The notes beneath the pieces were generated by a model that worked only from the letters and a program-made list of their open reading frames with translations, searched no databases and was not told where the DNA came from. Below, one piece after another: positions 7,960 through 17,665 of a stretch of DNA of 35,751 nucleotides (its first letter is position 1; each line of letters opens with the position of its first letter). This DNA comes from Bryobacterales bacterium. Lineage in GTDB: Bacteria > Acidobacteriota > Terriglobia > Bryobacterales > Bryobacteraceae. A program made the position numbers and the translations under genes. The stretch spans positions 1 through 35,751 of the forward strand of contig PLRS01000115.1 of assembly GCA_003164035.1 (NCBI GenBank), in the 5' to 3' direction.

Positions 7960-10900
7960 ATGAGCGAACCGAACCCCGACGACGAACTGGTACACGATTA
8001 TTTGGCTGAATGCCGCGAGCACCTGGCCACGATCGAGACGGACCTGCTGGCCATGGAACAGGGCGGCGCCCAGATCGACGAGCAACTGGTGAACCGTGTG
8101 TTTCGGGCGGCGCATTCGATCAAGGGCGGGGCCGGCTTCTTCGAGTTGGTCAAGATCCGGGAATTGGCTCACAAAACCGAGAACGCCCTGGACTTGATCC
8201 GGTCCCGGCGGACCGTGCCGACGCCGGAGGTGGTCAGCATTCTCCTGCTGGCCTTCGATAAGCTGCGCGAACTGATTTGCAGCCACCGGCAAAGTAACCA
8301 GGCCGACATTAGCGAGTTTGTCCTGGCGCTCACCTCGCTGGCGGCGGGAAGTCTGCCTGCGAGCGAGAAGAACTCTCTTTCCGAGCTGGTCGCGGTCGAG
8401 GTGCCCGAGGCCAACAAACACATTCAAGTGTCGGCGTTCGATCTGAGCCAGGCGCGCCGGCGCGGCAAATACATTTACCTGATCGAATACGACCTGATTC
8501 ACGACATCGAGCGGCGGGGCAAAACTCCCTGGGTAGTTTTCAAGGACCTCATCAAGTGCGGCACGATTCTCGAGACGGTGTTCGACCTGGACTCGGCCGG
8601 GACACTCGACGACCAGCCCTCCAATCAGTTGATGCTGGAGGTGCTGTATGCCACCGTGCTGGAGCCTGACATGCTCGCCGGCGTGGTGGACGTACCGCCG
8701 GAGCGTGTGCGGTTGATCGAGAAGAACGGCGCCATCCGGCCCTTGGCCGAACCGTCGCCCGTTCCGGTCGCCGAGCCGGTGGCGGCGCCTGCGGCCGCCG
8801 CCCCTGAAGCGCAGGATTGCGCCGTCCCCGAAGCCGCCCCGGTCGAGAACGCCGGCAAACCCGCGCCCGCCGCGCCGGTTCCCGCCGGCGAGACCACCAT
8901 TCGTCTGAACGTGACCCTGCTCGATTCGCTCATGACCCTGGCCGGCGAGCTCGTGCTCAGCCGCAACCAATTGAACGAGTCGCTTTCCCGCCGGGACGAT
9001 CGGGGCATTCGCACCGGCGCGCAACGGGTGAGCCTGGTGACCTCGGAACTGCAGGAAGTGGTGACGCAGACCCGTATGCAGCCGGTCGGCGCTCTGTTCA
9101 CGAAGTTTCCGCGGCTGGTGCGCGATCTGGCGCGAGACTTGGGAAAGGACGTGCAGCTCAAGCTCGACGGCGGCGACGTCGAGATCGACAAAACCATCCT
9201 CGAGGGGCTGAGCGACCCACTCACCCACATGGTGCGCAATGCGGTGGATCACGGCATCGAGCCGCCCGCCCAGCGGGCCGCCGCCCGAAAGCCCGCCACC
9301 GGAACGGTTACCCTGGGAGCCTCGCACCAGGCCGGCCAGGTGGTCATCGAAATCTCCGACGACGGCCAGGGCTTGGCGGCCGAGAAGATCGCGGCATCGT
9401 CGGTCTCGAAGGGCCTGGTTACGCGCGAGCAAGCGCAGAGCATGTCGGAGCGCGAGAAGATGGCGCTCATTTTCCTGCCCGGCGTCTCCACCGCCGAAAA
9501 GCTGAGCGACGTATCGGGGCGCGGCGTCGGCATGGACGTGGTCAAGACCAACCTGGACCGGCTGGGAGGCAAAATCGAAATCGACTCCGCCTCCGGCAGG
9601 GGCTCCCACTTCCGCATCAAGCTGCCGCTGACGCTGGCCATCATCCCCTCCCTGCTGGTGTCGGACGGCGGTGAGCGTTTTGCCATTCCGCAGGTGAGCG
9701 TGGGCGAGTTGATCCGTATTCCGGCGGGGCAACTGGCCGACCGCACCGATCGGGTGGGCGATGCCCGGGTTCTCAACGTGCGCGACCGCCTGGTGCCGCT
9801 GCTCCACCTGGCGGACATTTTGGGAGTGCCGCGTCCGGAGAACGCTTCCCGTGCCCTGAACGTGGTCCTGGTGGATACCGGCTCCTTCGAATATGGGCTG
9901 GTAGTGGAGGAATTGCACGACACGGTGGAAATCGTGGTGAAACCGCTCGGCAGGCATCTGAAAGGGCTGCACGAATACGCCGGCGCCACCATTCTCGGAG
10001 ACGGGCGCGTGGCCGTGATTCTGGATGTCGCGGGCCTGGCCGCGCGCATGAACCTGACCGCCGGCACGGCGAAAGCCGCCTCGCGGCAACGGGTGGAGGA
10101 GAGCGTTTCGGGCGCCGAGCTGCATTCGCTGCTCGTGTTTCACAACGCCCCCGGCGAAACTTGCGCGGTGCCCATCGAGCAGGTATCGCGCATCGAAAGG
10201 GTCCGCTCCGCGCAAATCGAGCACCTCGGCGGACGCCGCACCATGCAATATCGCGGCGCCAGCCTGCCGCTGGTGAGCCTTCGCGATACCGCCGCGGTCG
10301 GCGAGCTTACCGACCAGCAGCAGTGGGTGGTGATTGTCTTCGAAAGGCTGGGCCGCCCGCTGGGACTGTTGGCCGCCGAACCGCTGGACATGGTGGAGGC
10401 GTCGCTGACGATCGACTCGGTCACCTTACGGCAGCGCGGCATCGGGGGGTCGGCGGTGCTCAAGGATTCTACCATCCTGCTGTTGGACATCTTCGAGTTG
10501 GCTGGCGCGGTGCGGCCGGAAGCGGAGCCCGCGGCGGCGGCGTTCCGGGATACGCCGGGCAACGCCCCGACGGTGCTGGTGGCCGACGATTCGGAGTTCT
10601 TCCGCGGCCAGATCCAGCGCCTGGTGGAAGCGGTCGGTTGTCGCGTGCTGGCGGCGGAAGACGGCCAGGCGGCGTGGGAAATCCTCGACCATCATGCCGG
10701 TGAAGTGGACCTGGTGGCTACCGACATCGAGATGCCGCGCCTGGACGGGCTGGCGTTGACCCGGCAGATTCGCGCCGATCCGCGCTTCGCCAAGCTGCCC
10801 GTGATCGCGCTGTCTTCCCTGGCTGGAGAGGAAGAAATCGCCCGCGGCATGGCTGCCGGCGTGGATGAGTATCAAATCAAGCTCAATAAGGACGAGCTAA

Positions 10901-10989
10901 CGGAGAGCATTCGCAAAGTGGTTCGCCGAAAGTCGAGCGGTGCGCCCGCGGAGAAATGCTTCTCGGGAAGAACGGGGGAATCAGGATGA
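7960..10989 (+). CDS. cheA: Hybrid chemotaxis histidine kinase CheA with C-terminal receiver
   Basis: 1009 residues. Domains in order: HPt (about 1-110) with H52 in '[12 protein letters not shown]'; a middle region (about 145-255) not obviously a standard P2 CheY-docking domain; a Pro/Ala-rich linker; a dimerisation helix pair (about 310-370); a HATPase with N-box near 424 ([11 protein letters not shown]), 'DDGQGL' and '[10 protein letters not shown]' near 520; two CheW-like domains (about 565-690 and 715-840); and a receiver domain (about 870-990) with acidic pair near 876, acceptor D922 ([11 protein letters not shown]) and a late Lys. The ATG follows AGGGA by about 5 nt. A double CheW domain plus fused receiver is typical of alternative-function chemosensory systems, not the E. 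coli pathway. No free CheY is present in the cluster; the receiver in the REC-PP2C protein is a natural phosphotransfer target (inference). Confidence 0.93.
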   Translation: MSEPNPDDELVHDYLAECREHLATIETDLLAMEQGGAQIDEQLVNRVFRAAHSIKGGAGFFELVKIRELAHKTENALDLIRSRRTVPTPEVVSILLLAFDKLRELICSHRQSNQADISEFVLALTSLAAGSLPASEKNSLSELVAVEVPEANKHIQVSAFDLSQARRRGKYIYLIEYDLIHDIERRGKTPWVVFKDLIKCGTILETVFDLDSAGTLDDQPSNQLMLEVLYATVLEPDMLAGVVDVPPERVRLIEKNGAIRPLAEPSPVPVAEPVAAPAAAAPEAQDCAVPEAAPVENAGKPAPAAPVPAGETTIRLNVTLLDSLMTLAGELVLSRNQLNESLSRRDDRGIRTGAQRVSLVTSELQEVVTQTRMQPVGALFTKFPRLVRDLARDLGKDVQLKLDGGDVEIDKTILEGLSDPLTHMVRNAVDHGIEPPAQRAAARKPATGTVTLGASHQAGQVVIEISDDGQGLAAEKIAASSVSKGLVTREQAQSMSEREKMALIFLPGVSTAEKLSDVSGRGVGMDVVKTNLDRLGGKIEIDSASGRGSHFRIKLPLTLAIIPSLLVSDGGERFAIPQVSVGELIRIPAGQLADRTDRVGDARVLNVRDRLVPLLHLADILGVPRPENASRALNVVLVDTGSFEYGLVVEELHDTVEIVVKPLGRHLKGLHEYAGATILGDGRVAVILDVAGLAARMNLTAGTAKAASRQRVEESVSGAELHSLLVFHNAPGETCAVPIEQVSRIERVRSAQIEHLGGRRTMQYRGASLPLVSLRDTAAVGELTDQQQWVVIVFERLGRPLGLLAAEPLDMVEASLTIDSVTLRQRGIGGSAVLKDSTILLLDIFELAGAVRPEAEPAAAAFRDTPGNAPTVLVADDSEFFRGQIQRLVEAVGCRVLAAEDGQAAWEILDHHAGEVDLVATDIEMPRLDGLALTRQIRADPRFAKLPVIALSSLAGEEEIARGMAAGVDEYQIKLNKDELTESIRKVVRRKSSGAPAEKCFSGRTGESG

Positions 10990-12650
10990 ACAAATTGTCG
11001 GATATCAAGATGGGGAAGAAACTCGCGCTGGGATTAGGGGGCGGTGTCCTCCAAGCTGTGTTGCTCGCGGGGCTGGCGCTCTGGGCAGTGAGCGCGATCA
11101 ATTCGGCGGTGGGGAGCGCGCAGCAGGAATCGCGCAAGATGAACGTCGCCATGAAAGTCGATGCCGGCCTGTCGGAACTCGCGCTGCGCATGACCAGCCT
11201 GGTGACGTCCAGACAGGTAGACCGGGATGTCGAGGACGTGTTGGCCGTTCGGAAGGACTACGCGGCGGCTTTTGAGGACATGAAAGCCAACGCGGTTACC
11301 GAAGAAGACAAGCGCCATCTGAACAGCATCGAAGGGGCCATCGTGCCATGGCGGGGGGTAAACGACCGCATCATGGAGGCGGCAAAGGCGGGCAAACGGC
11401 TCGGCGAGGCCAAGGTTAGAGACGAATCCCTGGCTAGCTTCGAAACCGTGAAGTCGGCTGTCGCGGAGTATCTGACCTACCGCCAGAAATGCCTGGACGA
11501 AATCAACCTGGAGCGTGGCTCGGTGACGTCGCGGCTTTCTTTAATCGTGATTGCGCTGGGCCTTGTCTCCCTCGCCTCGGCAGGGGTCATGGGTACGCTG
11601 CTCACCAGGAGCATCACCACGCCGCTCAACGCCGCGGTCGCCCACCTGGACCTGATTGCCGGAGGAGACCTGTCGCGCGAGGTGCCGCGCGCCAATTTGG
11701 AGCGCGGGGACGAGATTGGATTGCTCACCAAGCACATGCAGACCATGTCCTCCAGCCTGCGGGACGTCCTTCAGGGCATCACCTCCGGGATTCACGTGGT
11801 GTCTTCCTCGTCGACCGAACTGTCTTCCAATTCGGGACAGATGTCGGACGGCTCGCGGCAGGCCTCGGGCAAGGCGCACGCCGTCGCCGCCGCCGCCGAA
11901 CAGATGACCGCCAACGTTGTGTCGGTGGCGGCGGGAATGGAGCAGACTTCCACTAATCTGAGCAGCGTCGCCACCGCCACCGAGCAGATGACGGCGACCA
12001 TCGGCGAGATCGCCGGCAACTCGGAGAAGGCGCGCCGCATTACCGAAGAAGCCACTCGCCAGGCCGTTCGTATTAGCGAACAGATGGACCAGTTGGGCGC
12101 GGCGGCGCAGCAGATCGGCAAGGTTACCGAAACCATCACCGAGATTTCGTCGCAAACCAATCTGCTGGCCCTCAACGCCACCATCGAGGCGGCCCGCGCC
12201 GGTTCGGCCGGCAAGGGGTTTGCCGTGGTCGCCAACGAGATCAAGGAACTGGCCAAGCAGACCGCCGCCGCCACCGAAGACATCAAAGGCAGGATCGCGG
12301 GCGTGCAGGCGTCGACTGCCGGCGGAATCGCCGAAATCGGCAAAGTCACGCAGGTGATTCGCGAGGTCAGCGATATCGTCGCTTCGATTGCGGCGGCCAT
12401 CGAGGAACAGTCCACCGTTACCAAAGACATCGCGCGCAACATCGCCGAGGCATCGACCGGTGTCCGCGATGCCAACCAGCGCGTGGCGGAAACCTCGCAG
12501 GCCACCAGGGAGATCGCCAAGGAGATCGTCGGCGTCGACCAGGCGGCCGGACAGATGGCCGACGGCAGCGAACAGGTAAAGATCAGCGCCACGGAACTGT
12601 CCAGGGTGGCCGAACAACTGCAGACCGCCGTGGAGCGGTTCAAGGTCTGA
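10986..12650 (+). CDS. Methyl-accepting chemotaxis protein (4-helix-bundle sensor)
   Basis: 554 residues. TM1 lies at about 13-38. A periplasmic helical sensor of about 145 residues (4HB-like) follows, then TM2 at about 184-206, HAMP to about 265, and a long signalling coiled coil. The conserved tip is near residues 386-406 ([21 protein letters not shown] region). ATGA overlaps the cheA stop. No C-terminal CheR-docking pentapeptide is present. The signalling half is almost identical to the second MCP of the operon, while the sensor halves differ. The ligand is unknown. It should form arrays with the CheW and CheA encoded beside it. Confidence 0.93.
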   Translation: MNKLSDIKMGKKLALGLGGGVLQAVLLAGLALWAVSAINSAVGSAQQESRKMNVAMKVDAGLSELALRMTSLVTSRQVDRDVEDVLAVRKDYAAAFEDMKANAVTEEDKRHLNSIEGAIVPWRGVNDRIMEAAKAGKRLGEAKVRDESLASFETVKSAVAEYLTYRQKCLDEINLERGSVTSRLSLIVIALGLVSLASAGVMGTLLTRSITTPLNAAVAHLDLIAGGDLSREVPRANLERGDEIGLLTKHMQTMSSSLRDVLQGITSGIHVVSSSSTELSSNSGQMSDGSRQASGKAHAVAAAAEQMTANVVSVAAGMEQTSTNLSSVATATEQMTATIGEIAGNSEKARRITEEATRQAVRISEQMDQLGAAAQQIGKVTETITEISSQTNLLALNATIEAARAGSAGKGFAVVANEIKELAKQTAAATEDIKGRIAGVQASTAGGIAEIGKVTQVIREVSDIVASIAAAIEEQSTVTKDIARNIAEASTGVRDANQRVAETSQATREIAKEIVGVDQAAGQMADGSEQVKISATELSRVAEQLQTAVERFKV

Positions 12651-12665
12651 GGCTGGGAGGAGATG

Positions 12666-13121
12666 ATGTCCCAAACGCTGACGGCGCAGGGCGGGCAGAC
12701 GGTCCTGCTGGCGACTTTTTTCGTGCGCGACGCGCTTTGCGCCCTGGACGCCGCCGGGGTGCAGGAGGTGATTCGGCTTGGCCCGGTGACACCGGTGCGT
12801 TATGCCCCGGAAGAGGTCCTCGGCATCGTCAACCTGCGCGGCAAAATCGTCACCATCGTCGACCTCGGCTTGCGGCTCGGATTTCCCAGGACCGTAGCGG
12901 GCGCCGACAGCCGCATTTTCATCGTGGAAGACCGCAACGAATTCATCGGCTTGCTGGTGGACCGGGTAGACGAGGTGGTAGAGGTGGAACGCCGCCATTG
13001 GCAGCCGCCGCCGGCCAACGTGAGCTGGGGGCAGGCCCGGTTCTTCCAGGGAATATACCGCGCCCGCGGCCGGGTGATCGCGCTGCTCGACGCTGGCCAG
13101 ATTCTAAAAACCGAGAAATGA
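12666..13121 (+). CDS. cheW: Chemotaxis coupling protein CheW
   Basis: About 151 residues, a single CheW domain of the usual length. Typical segments are '[15 protein letters not shown]', '[18 protein letters not shown]' in variant form, 'DSRIFIVED', '[14 protein letters not shown]' and a closing '[13 protein letters not shown]'. It bridges receptors and CheA. A strong GGGAGGAG lies just ahead; ATG 12666 gives the better spacing (5 nt from GGAGG), ATG 12663 is the other choice. Its last three bases overlap an ATG that opens a degenerate MCP fragment. A partial second copy of this gene lies at 15254-15412. Confidence 0.93.
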   Translation: MSQTLTAQGGQTVLLATFFVRDALCALDAAGVQEVIRLGPVTPVRYAPEEVLGIVNLRGKIVTIVDLGLRLGFPRTVAGADSRIFIVEDRNEFIGLLVDRVDEVVEVERRHWQPPPANVSWGQARFFQGIYRARGRVIALLDAGQILKTEK

Positions 13122-13255
13122 CGATGAAACGATTCGCGGACGCGAAAATCTCCCGCAAGCCGGGGCACGGAACTGCCGCTACCGGCCCAAATCCCGGTCG
13201 ATGGCGCAGGATGGAAAGGGTAATCGCCTCGGGGAGAAGAGAGGAATTGAGATGA
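13118..13255 (+). pseudogene. Degenerate MCP N-terminal fragment A
   Basis: A 45-codon frame whose ATG overlaps the cheW stop (ATGA). Its first residues, [14 protein letters not shown], align with the MCP start [12 protein letters not shown]: Met, basic pair, hydrophobic, Asp, Lys, basic pair. Similarity then fades and no TM segment follows. It ends in another ATGA overlap with the next fragment. I read it as the decayed head of a former MCP gene that kept the operon's coupling sites. A short coding peptide cannot be excluded. Confidence 0.45.
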
Positions 13256-13383
13256 CGAAGCTCGCCAACGTCAGAATAGGTAGAAAGGTCGGCATGTTGC
13301 AGCGCGGCAGTGTCCTCATGGTTGTCTGCCTGGCCGCCCTGGCGCTCTGGTCCCTGCACGCCGTCCGTGCGGCAACTCGATAG
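13252..13383 (+). pseudogene. Truncated MCP fragment B (N-terminus plus TM1)
   Basis: A 43-codon frame: [12 protein letters not shown], then a hydrophobic TM1 (about residues 20-38, including [13 protein letters not shown]), then a TAG stop. It matches the heads of both intact MCPs, with the same 'K..(I/M)GKK' start and 'L.ALW.(L/V)' TM end. AGAGG lies about 8 nt before the ATG, so translation is plausible. In another frame after the stop, '[15 protein letters not shown]' resembles the post-TM1 '[14 protein letters not shown]' of the first MCP, suggesting a frameshift and deletion. Bases 13384-13550 hold no other gene. Confidence 0.6.
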
Positions 13384-13550
13384 CCGTAAAATCACGCTGG
13401 AGGACTCCAAACGCGGGCGGAGCCAACTCCTTGAGGATCAATCCGGAGGTGCTCCGGAAGGCTCACTCACCGCGGCAAAGTGGGCCGGTGGGTCCGTGGC
13501 TGACAGGTAGCTTGGCCCAAGTCGGGCAAAAAGGAGAGGAAAATGCGAAA

Positions 13551-15257
13551 ATGCTCGCGAACTTGAAGATCGGAAAGAAGCTGGCCCTCCTCGTAGGCAG
13601 CGGAATCGGACCCATTGTGTGCCTGGGAGTCCTCAGCTTATGGGCACTGAGCGCCATCTCGAACGCGGTCGTTCAGGAGCAGGCCGAGGCCGACAAGATG
13701 ATGAGCGCGCAGCGCGTTGCCAGCAGTCTGGGGCGGGTCAACTCGATTGTCTGCCACATCACCATGAGCCGGCACTGTGCGCAGTGCCACGGAGTCGATA
13801 GCGGCGGGGACCGGGCAAACCAAGCGGCTCTGGCCAAGGACTGTCAGTCCCTGCTCAGCGACCTGAAGACGCGTGAAACCAATCCGGAAGGCCAGAAACT
13901 GCTTGGGGAACTCGTAAAGGTGGGTTCGGGTTGGCTCGCCACGAACACCCGCGTGCTGGAGCTGGGGCAGGCCGGGAAAAACGCCGAGGCCAACGCCCTG
14001 TACCGGCAGGAGAGCATCCCGAGCATCGGTCCGCTCGATCATGCGCTCACGGATTATTTGAATTGGCAGCAACCCCGCCTGGATAAACGAAAGGAGCATG
14101 CCAGTGCGCTCCAGCGCAGTATGCCCATTCCCGCGGCGATACTTTCGCTCCTGGCCTTGACGATTTCCACGCTCTTGGGCGTGGCGGTCGCCCGCAGCAT
14201 CGGCAAACCGCTCAGCGTGGCGGTTGCCCACCTGGATGAGGTCGCCCGCGGCGATGTTTCGCGCGATGTGCCGACCGAGTACCTGGGGCGCGCCGACGAA
14301 GTCGGCCTGCTTTCCAAGGCGATTCAGGCCATGTCCACCAGCTTGCGCGAAGTCCTTAAGGACATAACCGACGGCATGCATGTGGTGTCCTCCTCGTCGG
14401 CGCAATTGTCCGCCAATTCGGGCCAGATGTCAGACAGTTCACGGGAGGCTTCCCAGAAGGCCCATTCGGTGGCCGCCGCAGCCGAGCAGATGACCGCCAA
14501 CGTCGGGTCCGTGGCAGCCGGAATGGAGCAGACCACAGCCAACCTGACGAGCGTGGCCTCCGCCACCGAGCAAATGACCTCGACCATCGGCGAGATCGCC
14601 GGCAACTCGGAGAAAGCGCGCCGCATCACCGAAGAGGCCACCCTCCAGGCCGCCCGCATCGGGGAGCAGATGAACCAGTTGGGCGCGGCGGCGCAGCAAA
14701 TCGGCAAAGTCACCGAAACCATCACCGAGATTTCGTCGCAGACAAACCTGCTGGCGCTCAACGCCACTATCGAGGCGGCCCGCGCCGGTTCGGCCGGCAA
14801 GGGGTTTGCCGTGGTGGCCAACGAGATCAAGGAACTGGCCAAGCAGACCGCCGCCGCCACCGAGGACATCAAGGGCCGGATCGCGGGTGTGCAATCGTCG
14901 ACCGCCGGTGGGATCGCCGAAATCGGCAAGGTCACGCAGGTGATTCGCGAGGTCAGCGAGATCGTAGCTTCCATCGCGGCGGCCATCGAGGAACAGTCCA
15001 CCGTTACCAAGGACATCGCCCGAAATATCGCGGAGGCGTCGATCGGGGTAGGGGACGCAAATAAACGGGTGTCGGAGACCTCGGAGGCGACCGCAGAAAT
15101 TGCCAAGGAGATTGTGGGCGTCGACCGGGCGGCGGGCCAGATAGCCGACGGCAGCGAAGAGATAAAGGCCAGCGCCACGGGGCTGTCGGGGGTGGCCGAG
15201 CAGCTTCAATCGACAGTGGCGCGATTCCGGATCTCCAACGGCGGCGTGGCGCGGTGA
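13551..15257 (+). CDS. Methyl-accepting chemotaxis protein with haem-c (CXXCH) periplasmic sensor
   Basis: 568 residues: TM1 about 11-36, periplasmic domain about 37-189, TM2 about 191-213, HAMP, then a methyl-accepting signalling domain nearly identical to that of the upstream MCP. The periplasmic domain contains C76-A-Q-C79-H80-G (codons 13776-13790), a canonical haem-c attachment motif, with C68, H69, M72 and H75 close by as possible ligands or redox residues. In the sister MCP the aligned place reads 'VTSRQVDRD', without cysteines. DcrA of Desulfovibrio is a known c-haem MCP that senses redox or oxygen, so such a role is likely but inferred. Frame and similarity fix the ATG at 13551; GGAGAGG lies 11 nt upstream. 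Haem loading would need a Ccm system outside this window. Confidence 0.92.
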   Translation: MLANLKIGKKLALLVGSGIGPIVCLGVLSLWALSAISNAVVQEQAEADKMMSAQRVASSLGRVNSIVCHITMSRHCAQCHGVDSGGDRANQAALAKDCQSLLSDLKTRETNPEGQKLLGELVKVGSGWLATNTRVLELGQAGKNAEANALYRQESIPSIGPLDHALTDYLNWQQPRLDKRKEHASALQRSMPIPAAILSLLALTISTLLGVAVARSIGKPLSVAVAHLDEVARGDVSRDVPTEYLGRADEVGLLSKAIQAMSTSLREVLKDITDGMHVVSSSSAQLSANSGQMSDSSREASQKAHSVAAAAEQMTANVGSVAAGMEQTTANLTSVASATEQMTSTIGEIAGNSEKARRITEEATLQAARIGEQMNQLGAAAQQIGKVTETITEISSQTNLLALNATIEAARAGSAGKGFAVVANEIKELAKQTAAATEDIKGRIAGVQSSTAGGIAEIGKVTQVIREVSEIVASIAAAIEEQSTVTKDIARNIAEASIGVGDANKRVSETSEATAEIAKEIVGVDRAAGQIADGSEEIKASATGLSGVAEQLQSTVARFRISNGGVAR

Positions 15258-15412
15258 CGCCGAGGGCAACGGTGGAGCGCCGCGCTGGCAGCCGCCTCCG
15301 GCTAACGCGAAGCGGGGAGCGGGCGCGCTTCTTCCGGGCGGTGTGGCGAGCGCGCGGCCCGGCGGTCCCGCCGCTCGATGCGGGCCGGATGCTGGTGGAA
15401 GGGAGTGTGTGA
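15254..15412 (+). pseudogene. cheW remnant (C-terminal third, frameshifted)
   Basis: The GTG at 15254 overlaps the MCP stop (GTGA) and opens a 52-codon frame. From about 15271 the DNA aligns with the 3' third of the intact cheW (12985-13121). The cheW codons for [12 protein letters not shown] reappear here with a 1-base deletion after VERR. A 1-base insertion about 30 bases later restores the frame, giving 'ERARFFRAVWRARG...PPLDAGRML' beside cheW's '[14 protein letters not shown]...ALLDAGQIL'. The first two thirds of cheW are missing. This implies an ancestral duplication of the MCP-cheW pair followed by loss of the second cheW. Confidence 0.8.
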
Positions 15413-15437
15413 TGCCGCCGCGGGTGGAGACGAAGCC

Positions 15438-16535
15438 ATGAGCATGAGAGTCCTGGTGGTGGATGATACCGTCGTGTTCCGGCGCATCGTTTCCGATGCG
15501 TTGAAAGGAGTGCCGGGTGTGGAGGTGGTCGGCACCGCCTCCAACGGCAGGTTGGCTATGGCGCGCATCGCCGCGCTGCAGCCCGACCTGGTGACGCTCG
15601 ATATCGAAATGCCGGAAATGAACGGGATCGAAGTCCTGGCGGCCATCAACGCGGCCGGCATAAAGACCGGTGTCATCATGCTCAGTTCTCTGACGGTGCG
15701 GGGCGGAGAGATGACCGTGCGCGCGCTGGAGTTGGGGGCCTTCGATTTCCTGACCAAACCCGAGGGAAGCGATGTAGCCGGGAACCTCGGCCACTTGCGC
15801 ACCCGCCTGGCGGCGATGATCGGGGCCTTCGAGCGGCGCCGCGAAGTCCGCGCGATCCTGCGCGGCGATGCGTTGCGGGCCGTGCCGGAGGCTATCTCGC
15901 CGGCGCCGGCTGCCGCACTCCCGCGGCCTTCGCTCGGGCTGCGCGTTAAGGGCTCGCCGTTGGTGTTGATCGGGGTGTCCACGGGCGGTCCCGGCGCATT
16001 GGCCGAGTTGGTGCCGGCGCTGCCCGCCAATCTGGGCGCGCCGGTATTCATCGTCCAGCACATGCCGCCCATGTTCACCCAGCCGCTGGCGGCCAGCCTG
16101 GACAAAAAGAGCGCCGTTCGGGTCAAAGAGGCCCAGGATGGGGAAGCGGCGCAGTCCAATTGCGCCTATATAGCGCCGGGCGGCAGGCAGATGAAATTGG
16201 CCGCGGGCAGCAAGGGAGAAATCATCCTGCGCATTACCGACGATCCTCCCGAGAACGGCTGCAAGCCAGCCGTGGATTATCTGTTCCGCTCCGCGGCGCT
16301 GCATTTTCCCGGCCGATCGGTCGCCGCCATTCTCACCGGGATGGGCAGCGACGGGACCGACGGCCTGCGCATGCTGAAGCGGAGCGGCTGTTTTTCGATC
16401 GCGCAGGACGAAGCCAGTTGCGTGGTTTTCGGGATGCCGAAAGAAGCCATTAAAGCCGGGGTGGTCGATACCGTGGCGCCTCTGGAGACCATCGGCGCGG
16501 CCATTGTCCGGGCGGTGCGAGGGGTCAGAGCGTGA
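15438..16535 (+). CDS. cheB: Chemotaxis response regulator / protein-glutamate methylesterase CheB
   Basis: 365 residues. The receiver domain (about 3-120) has D9/D10, phosphoacceptor D55 (VTLDIEMPEMNG) and K107 (LTKPEG). After a short linker the methylesterase domain carries the catalytic triad S181 (GVSTGGP), H208 (QHMPP) and D305 (GMGSDGTDG). It demethylates or deamidates receptor glutamates. ATG 15438 is preceded by GGAG at 8 nt; an in-frame ATG 60 bases earlier overlaps the cheW remnant and is unlikely. CheR follows with a 4-bp overlap. The presence of both enzymes means the receptors here adapt by methylation. Confidence 0.95.
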   Translation: MSMRVLVVDDTVVFRRIVSDALKGVPGVEVVGTASNGRLAMARIAALQPDLVTLDIEMPEMNGIEVLAAINAAGIKTGVIMLSSLTVRGGEMTVRALELGAFDFLTKPEGSDVAGNLGHLRTRLAAMIGAFERRREVRAILRGDALRAVPEAISPAPAAALPRPSLGLRVKGSPLVLIGVSTGGPGALAELVPALPANLGAPVFIVQHMPPMFTQPLAASLDKKSAVRVKEAQDGEAAQSNCAYIAPGGRQMKLAAGSKGEIILRITDDPPENGCKPAVDYLFRSAALHFPGRSVAAILTGMGSDGTDGLRMLKRSGCFSIAQDEASCVVFGMPKEAIKAGVVDTVAPLETIGAAIVRAVRGVRA

Positions 16536-17368
16536 TCCGCCTCCAGCCCGAAGAACACAAGAGTCTGTCCCAGTATGTGTACTCTCTGTGCGCCATCGTG
16601 CTGGACGAGTCCAAGGGATATCTGATCGAAAACCGTCTGGCCGGCCTGGTCGAGGAAACCGGCTGCGGCAGCTATGGCGGCCTGTTGCTGCGGGCAAAGT
16701 CCGATTCCAGCCGGGCGCTGGAGCGCCGCATCGTCGACGCCATCACTACCAATGAGACATTGTTCTTTCGCGACACCGCACCCTTCGATTTGCTGCGCCA
16801 TAAAATCGTTCCGGAACTGATCGATCGCCGGGCGCGGACCGGCGCGGCGCGCATCCGGATCTGGAGCGCCGCCTGTTCCACCGGCCAGGAACTCTACAGT
16901 ATCGCGATCCTTCTCAAAGAACTGCTCGGCGACCCGGACCGCTATGGCGTCCGCCTGATGGGCACGGATATTTCCGACGATGCCGTGGCCCGGGCCAGCC
17001 GCGGGCTGTTCAACCAGGTCGAGATCGCTCGCGGCCTGAGCGAAGCCCAGCGGACCCGGTACTTCGCTCCCGCCGCCGGCGGGTGGCAGATTCGCGATGA
17101 AATCCGCGCCATGGCCTCTTTCAAGAAACTGAACCTGATGGCGGACTTCTCCGCACTGGGACGATTCGACGTCATCTTCTGCCGCAATGTGGCGATCTAC
17201 TTCAGCGAGCGGGACCGCATCTCGCTGTTCGGCCGGTTGGAACGGGCGCTGGAGCCGGAGGGCTACCTGGTGATCGGCGCCATGGAATCGCTTAATGGAA
17301 TCTGCCCGCAGTTTGAATCCAAGCGGCACCTGCGTTCGGTGTTTTACCAGGTGAAGACTCACGCCTGA
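16532..17368 (+). CDS. cheR: Chemotaxis protein methyltransferase CheR
   Basis: 278 residues, normal CheR length. The N-terminal helical domain (about 1-80) ends with 'ITTNETLFFRD'. The SAM-dependent methyltransferase domain follows, with 'IRIWSAACSTGQELYSIA' (SAM site), 'GTDISDDAVARA', and the family block 'FDVIFCRNVAIYF'. It methylates receptor glutamates using S-adenosylmethionine. The GTG start at 16532 overlaps the cheB stop (GTGA). It is the last gene of the operon; a strong hairpin lies about 105 bp downstream. No TPR extension is present. Confidence 0.95.
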   Translation: MIRLQPEEHKSLSQYVYSLCAIVLDESKGYLIENRLAGLVEETGCGSYGGLLLRAKSDSSRALERRIVDAITTNETLFFRDTAPFDLLRHKIVPELIDRRARTGAARIRIWSAACSTGQELYSIAILLKELLGDPDRYGVRLMGTDISDDAVARASRGLFNQVEIARGLSEAQRTRYFAPAAGGWQIRDEIRAMASFKKLNLMADFSALGRFDVIFCRNVAIYFSERDRISLFGRLERALEPEGYLVIGAMESLNGICPQFESKRHLRSVFYQVKTHA

Positions 17369-17665
17369 GGGTCGGTATGAATCCGACAGGGCGGCGCGCG
17401 CGGGTTGTTTTCATCCGAATCGTGCGTGGGTGGCGGGCGGAGGACGAGGGTCTCAGCCGCGGCGAAAGACCAACGGGCCGGTGATCCTGACACTGGATCA
17501 CCGGTCCCGCCCCTGTTTGGAAGTTCCCGCTAGCGCGCTCTCTTTGTAGCGTCATTACACGGTGGCTCCGGCGGCAGTGCCTCCGAAATAACCGCCATAT
17601 CCTGTAAGGCGGAAAATCCGGGGCGTTTTGACGGTGGTTTAAGGTTTTTTCGTGCGATAAACCCC
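17369..17665. other. Convergent intergenic region without a supported gene
   Basis: About 300 bases between cheR and the convergent metalloprotease gene. The only structures I see are the long hairpin at 17475-17507 and a weak 5-bp inverted repeat, CCGCC/GGCGG, at 17593-17613. Frames crossing it give low-complexity Arg/Pro-rich peptides, which look like non-coding GC-rich translation. Confidence 0.6.
17475..17507. terminator. Strong bidirectional hairpin between convergent operons
   Basis: A 10-bp perfect stem, CCGGTGATCC (17478-17487) with GGATCACCGG (17495-17504), has a 7-nt loop and extends by one G-T and two G-C pairs to 13 bp. It sits between the stops of cheR (+) and the protease (-), where a shared terminator is expected. 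No long T-tract follows on either side, so Rho-independent action is uncertain. Confidence 0.6.

Noticed and set aside
7876-10248. 790-codon open frame antisense to cheA, and similar long antisense frames at 14439-16697 and 23383-26064
   Set aside because: They lie opposite well-recognised genes, read as His/Arg/Gly-rich or low-complexity sequence with no family motif, and are typical of high-GC shadow frames.
13310-13510. 66-codon frame after the MCP fragment as an independent gene
   Set aside because: Its only similarity is a short stretch resembling the MCP post-TM1 region; it is treated as a frameshifted part of the remnant.
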